A stretch of 64,000 nt of DNA from contig CM067555.1 in NCBI GenBank assembly GCA_034509755.1, forward strand, positions 3,666,142 through 3,730,141, given 5' to 3'. The translations under genes were made by a program, and so were the position numbers. Source of the stretch: Anisodus tanguticus (lineage: Eukaryota; Streptophyta; Magnoliopsida; Solanales; Solanaceae). Of this stretch, positions 55,920 through 64,000 are shown piece after piece. Under the pieces are notes generated by a model. It searched no databases and was not told the origin of the DNA. It saw only the letters and a list, made by a program, of their open reading frames with translations. Each line of letters opens with the position of its first letter. Position 1 is the first letter of the stretch.

Positions 55920-58900
55920 CTCGGTCGGGGGCGGGGGCGGGGGCGAGGGTTAGGGGGGTAAGTGGGGTAAGGGAGATGCTAGGCTGAGAATAAGGTCTTG
56001 GAACATTGGGACTTTAACGGGGAAGTCCATAGAGCTAGTTAAGATTTTTAAGAAGAAGAGGATTAATATAGCATGTGTCCAGGAGACCAAATGGGTAGGA
56101 CCTAAGGCTAAGGATGTGGACGGATATAAGTTACGGTTCTCGGGTAGGTCGAGGTATAGGAATGAGGTAGGCATTTTAGTAGACAGCGAGTTAAGGGATC
56201 AGGTGGTAAAGGTTAGGAAGGTCAATGGCAGGATGATGGCGATTAAGTTGGTAGTTGGAGGATTCATTATGAACATTATTAGTGCTTATGCGACGCAGGC
56301 GGGCTTGGACGAGGAGGAAAAGAGACGCTTTTGGGAGTATATGGACGAGGTGGTGGGAGGTATACCACCCACTGAGAAGTTACTTGTAGGAGGGGATTCC
56401 AATGGACATATTGGGTCACTTCCGGGGGCTATGACGACGTGCATGGAGGCTTTGGCCTCGGGGACAGGAACGGGGAAGGTGTCTCACTTTTGGAGTTCGC
56501 TAAAGCTTTTGGGATGGTGATAGTCAATTCGAGGTTCCTGAAGGAGGAGCACTTGACGACTTTCCGTAATTCGGTGGCTAAGACTCAGGTAGACTGTTTG
56601 CTCCTTAAGAAGGTTGATAACGGTCTTTGTAAAGACTCCAAGGTTATTTCGAGTGAATATCTTACAACCCAACATGGTGATGGATTTGGAGATCAAGATG
56701 GAAAAGAAGATGAGGGTTGTGGATGACAGTCTAAGAATCAAATGAGGGAGTTTGACATGGCTAGTGCACAAGAGATGGAGGAGAGGTTGATGGCTAGAGG
56801 GCTTGGGGAGTAGTGGGGATGCGACCGGTATGTGGGATAGGACGGCCAGTTGCATTCGAAAGGTAGCTAGAGAAGTGCTAGGGGTCTTGCGGGGTAGTCG
56901 TGGTGGACATCGAGGGGACTAGCGTTGGAATGGTAAAGTTCGAGAGAAGGTGGAAGCAAAGAAAGTGGCGTATGCGAAATTAGTAGAAAGTAAGGATGAG
57001 GTGGAAAAGTGAACGAATAGGGAATTATATAAGATGGCGAGGAAGGAGGCAAAACTAGCGATTACGGTAGAGAAAACGGTGGCTTTTGAATGCCTATATG
57101 TGGAATTAGAGGAAAAAGCGGCGATAAGAAGTTGTACAGACTAGCCAAGGCGAGGGAGAGGAAGACTCGTGACTTGGATCACGTGAGGTGCATCAAGGAC
57201 GAGAACGGCAAAGTACTGATGGAGGAAGCGCATATTAGGCGGAGGTGGCAATCTTACTTCCATAAACTTTTAAACGAAAAAGGAGATGGAGACATTGTGC
57301 TGGAGATCTGTAGCATTCTGGTAGGTAACGGAATTTTGGGTATTGTAGAAGCATTAAGGTAGAGGAGGTTAAGGGTGTTGTTCGCAGGATGCGCAGGGGT
57401 GAGCGACCGAGCTTGATGAGATCCCAGTTGAATTTTGGAAGAGCGCAGGCAGGGCAGGTTTGGAGTGTCTGACTGAGTTGTTTAACGTCATTTTTAAGAC
57501 GGCAAGAATGACTGAAGAATGGAGGTGGAGTACAATGATTCCCTTGTACAAAAACAAAAGTAATATCCAGAGTTGCAACAACTATAGGGTTATCAAGCTG
57601 CTGAGCCACTATGAAAATTTGGGAAAGGGTCGTGGAGATGAGGGTGAGAAAAGGCGTGTTTATTTCCAAAAACCAATTTGGATTCTTGCAGGGCGTTCGA
57701 CTACTGGAGTCATTCATCTTATTAGGAGGTTGGTGGACTTACATATGATTTTCATCGACCTCGAGAAGGCATACGACAGTCCCTATGGAAGTTCTATGGA
57801 GATGTTTGGAGGTTAGAGGTATACCAGTGGCGTACATTAGAGCGATTAAGAATATGTATGATGGAGCCAAGACCAAAGTACAGACAGTAGGAGGAGACTC
57901 GGAGCACTTACCAGTGATGATGGGGTTGCACCAGGGATCAGCTCTTAGCCCATTCTTACTTGCCTTGGTAATAGATGGACTGACGCGACAAATTCAAGGG
58001 GAGGTGTCATGGTGTATGTTATTCGCATATGACATAGTCCTGATTGATGAGACTCGTAGTAGAGTGAACGCTAAGCTAGAGGCTTGGAGACAGACTCTGG
58101 AGTCTAAAGGGTTCAGGCTGAGTAGGACCAAGACAGAATACTTAGAGTGCAAGTTCAGTAACGGGAGCGACCATGAGATAGGCGTGGAGGTGAGGCTTGG
58201 TACTCAGGTCATTCCAAAGAAAAGAAGTTTCAAGTATCTCGGATCTATTATCCAAGAAAATGGAGAGATTAATGACGATGTCACACATCGTATTGGTACA
58301 GGGTGGATGAAATAGAGGCTCGCATGTAGAGTCTTACACGATAAAAAGGTGTCACCAAAACTTAAAGGCAAGTTCTATAGGATGGTGGTTAGACCGATTA
58401 TGTTGTACAGGGCGGAGTGTTGTCAATCAAGATTTCGCACATCCAAAAGATGAAAGTTGCGGAGATGAAAATGCTGAGATGGATGTGTGGGTATACAAAG
58501 AGTGATAAGATTAGAAATGATGATATCCGGGACAGAGTGGGAGTGGCCTCGGTGGAGGATAAGATGCGGGAAGCGATGTTGAGATGGTTCGGGCATGTGC
58601 AGAGAAGAGGCACAAATGTCCCAGTGCGAAGGTGTGAGAGATTGACTATGGACGGGTTCAGAAGGGGTAAAAGTAGACCGAAGAAGTACTGGGGAGAGGT
58701 GATTAGACGGGATATGGCGCAGGTGCAACTTGCTGAGGACATGACCTTAGATAGGAAGTTGTAGAGGACACGGATTAGGGTAGTAGGTAGTTGAGCGTAA
58801 TCCTACTTACGCTTACATACCGGTAGTTATAGTGTTATTATTGTAGCCTTGCTTAGCCTATCATATTAGTAGGCGCAGTATTGTTTTATAGTTCTTTGTC

Positions 58901-59229
58901 CTTTGATTTCTGCTACTGTATGTTCTTTCGTGTACTTTGTTTATCTTATTACCTATGTTAGTTACTGCTTCTTTTTTTTCAAGAATGCTTTATCATGGTC
59001 GTTTCGCTTTTGTTACGCTCATTTTCATACTGCTTTAACTTTCTTGTCCGGGCCTGACCGTTTCTCTTTCTTTTGCTTGTGCTTATGCTTTTTCTTGAGT
59101 CGAGTGTCTTTCGGAACAGTCTCTCTACTTAACAAAGTAGAGGTAAGGTCTTAGTACACTCTACCCTCCCAGACCCCACGTTATGGGATTTTACTGGGTA
59201 TGTTGTTGTTGTTATTGTTATTGTTGTTA
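55920..59229 (+). mobile_element. RTE-type LINE, nearly full length, inactive
   Basis: It starts near a (GGGGGC)n run at 55926-55950, then endonuclease, linker, reverse transcriptase and C-terminal region on the plus strand, and a 3'UTR with AGAGGTAAGGTCTTAG, CCCTCCCAGACCC, TGGGATTTTACTGGG and a (GTT)n tail. Truncated relatives lie at 43906-45161 and 51334-52056. The 5'UTR may begin upstream (about 55560), since a T-rich non-coding leader joins without a visible boundary. No target duplication was found. Confidence 0.87.
55978..58764 (+). pseudogene. RTE LINE endonuclease-reverse transcriptase, frameshifted
   Basis: The endonuclease opens L-R-I-R-S-W-N-I-G-T-L-T (about 55983), then V-Q-E-T-K-W-V-G, NIISAYATQAG and L-V-G-G-D-S-N-G-H-I-G, where related copies have GDFN/GDLN (Asp retained). 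A further EN segment ends near 56600. The linker (57090-57300) has RKTRDLDHVRCIKDENGKVL. The RT has [47 protein letters not shown] and [12 protein letters not shown], where FADD has become FAYD. Stops and shifts occur near 56518, 56726, 56920, 57011, 57360 and 58313. It would be enzymatically dead. Confidence 0.87.
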
Positions 59230-59657
59230 ATCACATAGAGAACAACTTTGAAGGTTAATTACTTATCCACCCCAAAAAAAGAACTTACATGGTGAAAAAA
59301 GACCTCCTTTGTAGTTTCACAAGACCAAATGGACCTCAACTCTACTTTAATTCGTAACATCATAATTTGATATACCACTCAACTAGTCAACTATGTCCTT
59401 ACCTAAAATTAGTTGGACGCGGCTATATGACTCCTTTATATCAGTTAGTTTCTATTCGGACCTATTTTATTAATATCAAGTAATTAATCTTTTAAGGAAA
59501 AGTGGAAGCTTTCTAAAACTAGAGGTTTTCTAAATATCCCACTTATCCCCGCCGACGTACAAGTTTCTAACCAAACTTCAAAGGGTCCTAACAAGCACCA
59601 TACCAACTTTTAAGTATAACAACACTTTATTTTAGCCAAGAAGGTCGAGAAGGATAG
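59230..59657. other. Spacer, nothing recognised
   Basis: Plain AT-rich DNA between the RTE tail and a MITE. Confidence 0.5.
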
Positions 59658-59939
59658 CCTCCTTCTGTTTCATTTTTATAACTCTCTTTCATTTTTAGTA
59701 TGTTCCATAAAGATTGTCATCTTTCTATATTTGAAATTCATTTTAGCTCTAACATTTCCATTTTACCCATAATGATACTCTCCTTTTTTAATAATAATTA
59801 TAATTCTCTCTTATAGACATATTTAAGACCACAAGATTCTAGGGGTATTTTTGGTATGTTATACATATTTAAATTATGTATTAAAAGTTTTTAAAATTTA
59901 GTATCCAGTCAATACCACCACATAAAAACAACGGAGGGA
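59658..59939. mobile_element. Stowaway-like MITE, degenerate
   Basis: The left CCTCCTTCTGTTTCATTTTT and inverted right TTCCCTCCGTTGTTTTTATG ends form imperfect inverted repeats around about 280 bases of non-coding AT-rich DNA. Target TA is not clean, so boundaries are approximate. Confidence 0.4.
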
Positions 59940-61328
59940 ATTTTCAAGTATAACCACAACTAGACCCTAATCCCTAACTAATTTGTGCCACTTATATGTA
60001 TCATTGGCTTTTGTTGCATTTTATTTTTATATAAATAGACATTTGTTCTAACAATAAAAAAAATACGCATTGATTCTAAGAGATTGTAGGTCTTCTAAGA
60101 AAACTTTCCACTATGTAAGTTTTGTTCATCTCATGTCTTTAGTCTCTTCAATTATCATAATGTCACATGTATAGACCAAGTATGACATGGCCAAAGCATC
60201 TCAAGTGACATCTAATTATCCTCTATGTATGCTACTTGTATCCTCTAACAAATATGAGCATCTTTGATTTTATCTGATCTTGTAAAGTTGCAACTCCATC
60301 TTAATATCTGCAATTTTACAACGCTTATTTTAAGGATATGCTGGATCTTAGAGACCTAACATTCACATCCATATAATTGTTAGTTTTACAATCATCCTAT
60401 AAAACTTGCATAGTGAGAACTCCTGTTAATCTCCTTCCCTTATTCTCACACTTGAAACCACTCTCTCGTACATAGCTTTTAAGATATTGTTATATTCTAC
60501 ATGAATACATCTCTTCTCAACTACTTCACATTTTTATTTTTCTTTGGCACTGTAATATGAGCCTAACGAATATCATGTGAAGATCTTTTCTGTGAATCTT
60601 CATTTTTTTTCTTTTTATAACCGAGAATCTCCATAAATCTTTTGAACAAATATAAGGCTTTGTAGTAGATCTACTATGGATAAATTCAAACTAGTTTCTT
60701 ACTACCCTTCTAATGTCCCTAAATCTATGCTCTGTTACTCTATCCCTAAATTTCATCATATGGCCCTTAAAACCTAATATCAAAATAATTAGTACAACTT
60801 TGAACATCTTCACTGTTCACATATATAGAAAACAATGTACTCTTTCCCACTTATTTACCATTTTTCTACTCCTCAATATATCCTTAAAAACTTGGTTAGC
60901 CATACTACTTCAAACTCTCTGTGGCACTTCTGATCTTTAGGGATGCCATCTTGATAAACTTTTCTAGCCCCTTCATATTTCTCAAGCATCTTAGTGGAGC
61001 TAATTTCACAAGTGAAACTAAGGATTTTATCTATCATAACCGTATGGAAATCGTTACGTCATTGTTTAATTTCTCTCAAAAGAAAAATCTTACGTCATCC
61101 TCATTATCTGTGTCAAACAAGCGATCAAAATAGAATTTACATCTCTAAACCCCATTTGGTCCTATACATGTGACCAACTATACGGAAAAGAATTGTAGGA
61201 ACTAAATAGTCACGGACTTACGAGCAATGTCAGTCAGCCACATACTCAGCTTCTTACAATCTCCTTTAATACACTTAACTTGGTTCAAATCCTAACCCTT
61301 CTTTCTCTCAAACGTGCTAACATAAACA

Positions 61329-61405
61329 GCCTCTCTACGTTCACAAGGTAAGGTTGCGTACAAACCACCCTCCCCAGATCTCACTTATCGGATTAAACTG
61401 GGTTT
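61329..61405 (+). repeat. TS/RTE-type 3' tail fragment
   Basis: CCTCTCTACGTTCACAAGGT, AAGGTTGCGTACAAACC, CCCTCCCCAGATC and GGATTAAACTGGG match the shared SINE/RTE tail in plus orientation, opposite to the decayed RTE around it. It was therefore inserted separately. Confidence 0.6.
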
Positions 61406-61860
61406 TTCTAATCACCTTATTCGCTCTCTTATACTCTTCAAATACTTCTTCATCTTCTACTGACTATTGTTAGTAACTTCTTATACAACTCTCCTTTTCT
61501 TTTTTTTGCTTTAAGTAGCTCTTTGCACCACCAACACCATAAATCGATACTACTACTAAAAAATGTAAGCAGACTATGTAGAACAAGAATTGAGCCGAAT
61601 AAAGATTAACCCTTTATCAACTTTTTCCACAAGCCATCTAACGCTTTACCTCGGGCTTTGTTAACCACGTTCTTAGCTCTATTACTCTCTTGAAAGGCTT
61701 CTCCCTCTTCTATTGTTAGTAACTTCCTATAACACACTCTATCTTGCTTTAATAGCCCTTTGCACCACCAACACCATAAGTTGATACTACTACTAAAAAC
61801 TTAAACACACTATATATAACAAGAATTGAACTGAATAAAGATTAACCCTTTATCAAATTA
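61406..61860. repeat. Tandem duplication, period about 245 bases
   Basis: The segment 61466-61624 recurs at about 61711-61858 with moderate divergence. Shared words include TGCACCACCAACACCATAA, GATACTACTACTAAAAA and GAATAAAGATTAACCCTTTA. It lies within the linker region of the decayed RTE copy. Confidence 0.75.
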
Positions 61861-62880
61861 ACAACAAATATAACAAGACATTGTTGCAAAAGGAATTAAA
61901 AGTGAGTTTTGCATGTTTTTTACTTGTATTGATTGGAGAGAGTCCACATGTAGGGATTGATCCATGTGAGAGCGGAGAAAGCTGCGGACCCGACCCATAT
62001 ATTCATGAATCTTTCCGGGTCGGCGTGTGGCACTCCCGGGTCGCCCCGATATGCGTTTCCAAAGTACTTCTCCATTGTTTTTCTTCTAGTTCTCAATTTC
62101 TTTGCTTAACCAATATCTTGTATTGTTCCAAACAGAACATTATATATGTGATTTTTGCAATAGTGGTGCTCATAACTTTTGTAGTTCCACACTTTTCCCC
62201 CTTGAACTTCTTACATCCTTCAGAAACGTCCCAGTTTGCTTTTTGTTTTTTTGTTTCCACAGTTGTCCAGTATCCGCATTGAAACCCAACTATATCCGGA
62301 TTCGCGCCATGTAGAGCCCATTTCTGGGAAAATGACTCCCTACCAAGAACTTTTTCATACTCAGAATTCGAATTCGAGAACTCTAGTTAAGGAAAGAGCA
62401 GTCTCATTCACTGCGTCACATCCTTGTTTGCTACGCATGTTTACTTGTGATAATTGTTAAATGTTAATTGGTCATATATTTACAAAGAAAATGGTTCAAT
62501 AGAATTCTTTATTTTGTACTTAATTTTCGGATTCTTATATGTAAAATAAAGATAAATTAGAATATGCTACATAAAAACTTTTTAAAAAAATTACAATGGA
62601 TTACAAAACTTTAAAAAAAAAATCAGATTCGGTTGTAATGATTTTCTCATTATATGCAAGTAAAACTAGTTACAAGTTTAACTACTTGAACTATATACAA
62701 AGTGCACACATTGATTTATGTAAAACATTCCTATTAAATCTATTGATTGAATGAAAAAGTTTTATATTATTTTCAAACTTTATCTCTATTCTATTTAATG
62801 TTGTATATAGATTTATTTTTTCCAAAATGTCATCATAAATCACTCTAGTATGATAAGCAAATTGAAGATAAATTTTTCGC

Positions 62881-62911
<31 letters not shown>

Positions 62912-63453
62912 GCATTTGCAACTCAAATTGGTCATCATCTGAGTTATATTTGAACTCAAAGCTTTTAGTAAATAAACATACTTTCAACAATGTTTTTAAG
63001 AAAAACATATTATGTTCTACTATCACTTTATTTATCATATTCAATGAAGTCAATCTAAATATTTTTTTCCTAAATACTAATTAAATTAAAAGCCTTTGTG
63101 TAGGAGAATAAGATTCTTTAATTTTGGAAAATGCAAGATTTGTTAAGGAGTGACATAAAATAGAATATTAACTTAGGTAATGTGTAGCTTAGTTACCTAA
63201 TTATCATTTATAGAGGCACGTATTTGTCAAATATTAACTTTAAGTTTTTTATCAAACTATGCAATTATATTTGTGCAACACGTTTGTAATTACGTTATGA
63301 CAGACAAATAGGTTTCTTAACTATTATAATGCATAGTTACTGAGCTGCGTAATTACTGCCCTAATAATTACATCAATTCTAATTACCGGGTGGCTTTCTA
63401 AACAGACCTTTAAGATAGTTTATATTAAATTTTCCCGGATTGACGGCTGCCCC
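61861..63453. other. Spacer without recognised genes
   Basis: Contains a GC-rich patch near 61960-62055 (GGACCCGACCC, GGGTCGGCGTG) and a poly-T run at 62881-62904. The 133-codon frame at 61881-62282 overlaps the GC patch and resembles no protein I know. Confidence 0.45.
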
Positions 63454-63455
63454 TA

Positions 63456-63648
63456 GGGGTCGTTTGGTAGTTGATTAGAATTATGCAGATATTAATAATG
63501 CAGAGATTAGTTATACAGGATTTAGTTATTCATGTATTAGTTGTTTCCTCTTCTGTCCTGCATAAAAAATAATACATAGATTTTCTCGTAACTTATACAT
63601 GATTTAATACATGAATGATTGACTTCTAACTAACTGCCAAACGACCCC
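63456..63648. mobile_element. Tourist-like MITE (PIF/Harbinger type)
   Basis: The ends GGGGTCGTTTGGTAGTTGAT and inverted GGGGTCGTTTGGCAGTTAGT are near-perfect inverted repeats around 193 bases. The flanks CTA (63453-63455) and TTA (63649-63651) fit a 3-base target with one change. The interior holds AT-rich inverted phrases (TACA..GATTTA). Confidence 0.75.
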
Positions 63649-63769
63649 TTAGAGTTTGTATGAATTTTTGAAATGCAGGATTCATTACGGAGTGAATAGG
63701 GCTCGATTGTACATTGTCTAAACTATATGGACTAATCTGCTATTACTAAAACATAACTTGCCCCTTTTT

Positions 63770-63782
63770 CTATATAAAAAAA
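63770..63782 (+). promoter_or_regulatory. TATA box of a gene starting at the right edge
   Basis: CTATATAAAAAAA lies about 30 bases before a C/T-rich transcribed-looking stretch (TCCCGCTCCACTACTC). This is the usual plant spacing. Confidence 0.55.
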
Positions 63783-63799
63783 GGTCCCGCTCCACTACT

Positions 63800-63964
63800 C
63801 ATACCTGCATTTTCCCGATCTATAAACTCCCTTTCTTGGTATACCGTTAGGGTTTATCAATAAATTTCTCCATAAACCCTTTTATTCTCTCTAAATTTCA
63901 AATCCATTTCAATTTACTAATCAAGAACTCGTTACCCAAGTTTCAATTACTCTCAAAATCATCT
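63800..63964 (+). other. Probable 5'UTR exon with telo-box, ending at a splice donor
   Basis: C/T-rich leader without ATG-initiated frame of note. It contains a telo-box TTAGGGTTT at 63847-63855, a motif enriched in plant promoters and leaders of ribosomal-protein and other translation or cell-growth genes. A consensus donor CT|GTAAGT at 63964/63965 suggests a first non-coding exon with the coding start in the next exon, beyond the window. Confidence 0.45.
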
Positions 63965-64000
63965 GTAAGTGTTTCACTTTTCGTCCCTCTTACTTGTGTA

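Larger units (their letters stand above)
60150..61860 (-). pseudogene. Ancient, highly decayed RTE-type LINE
   Basis: On the minus strand, fragments in the right order resemble RTE ORF2: near 61500-61550 and 61740-61770 the Y-K-K-L-L-type linker (W-W-C-K-E-L-L-K, L-Y-K-K-L-L); near 60455-60480 A-M-Y-E-R-V-V-S-S-V-R, like the M-Y-D-G-A-x-T-x-V segment of the RT; near 60170-60290 T-R-S-D-K-I-K-D then V-A-Y-I-E-D-N and H-L-R-C-F-G-H, matching the R-S-D-K-I-R..V-A-S-V-E-D-K..L-R-W-F-G-H C-terminus. Stops and frameshifts are everywhere. It is much older than the other RTE copies, and I am sure of the relationship only at those motifs. Confidence 0.55.

Noticed and set aside
1..64000. Search for CRISPR-like arrays, rRNA, operons or a novel multi-gene system
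   Set aside because: No regularly spaced identical repeats with unique spacers, no rRNA, and the gene and repeat content is that of a plant nuclear genome; nothing supports a new multi-gene system.

Overview
The window is repeat-rich, AT-rich plant nuclear DNA, most likely from a Solanaceae genome. The case rests on repeat families I recognise: SINEs and RTE-type LINEs ending in (GTT)n like the tobacco TS SINE family, short-LTR Copia elements with YVDD reverse transcriptases, Stowaway-type MITEs and a long LTR starting TGTCACG. The species cannot be fixed from sequence alone. Ordinary genes are sparse: an intact SAUR-type auxin-response gene (52.3 kb, +), an acylphosphatase gene with a one-base frameshift (37.6-40.5 kb, +), a truncated second acylphosphatase (21.6 kb, +), two spliced 3' exons of an unidentified gene (53.6-53.8 kb, -), and what looks like the promoter and first exon of a gene leaving the right edge (63.8-64.0 kb, +).

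Layout. 0-1.46 kb: the end of a hAT transposon with a BED-finger transposase (-). 2.1-5.9 kb: a TRIM-like element, a Stowaway MITE and a MULE-type MITE with long inverted repeats. 6.4-11.5 kb: a complete but broken Copia element with both LTRs. 12.5 kb: a solo LTR related to it. 16.1-17.5 kb: a three-level nest (Stowaway, then a TIR element, then an LTR). 21.6 kb: acylphosphatase remnant.

22.67-36.49 kb is the most striking part. It is one Mutator-like element with about 0.4 kb inverted repeats and a 9-base target duplication, filled by a minus-strand LINE. That LINE is itself interrupted by a solo LTR, a truncated Copia element carrying a hAT MITE, a truncated CACTA-like element carrying a 2.1 kb solo LTR, and a SINE. 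Most junctions can be read from target-site duplications, giving a relative order of insertion.

37.6-40.5 kb: the acylphosphatase gene. Its 2.6 kb intron contains a duplicated first exon, degenerate tandem units ending in splice-acceptor look-alikes, a solo LTR and two SINE/RTE tails. 43.9-52.1 kb: two 5'-truncated RTE LINEs flanking two Copia halves joined head to head. 52.3 kb: SAUR. 55.9-59.2 kb: a nearly full-length but dead RTE LINE. 60.1-61.9 kb: an older, highly decayed RTE copy with an internal tandem duplication. 63.46 kb: a short MITE before the right-edge promoter.

I see no coherent undescribed multi-gene system. The novelty lies in the nested architecture, the acylphosphatase intron and the mosaic junctions. 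Boundaries come from reading repeats and target duplications by eye, and no database search was possible.
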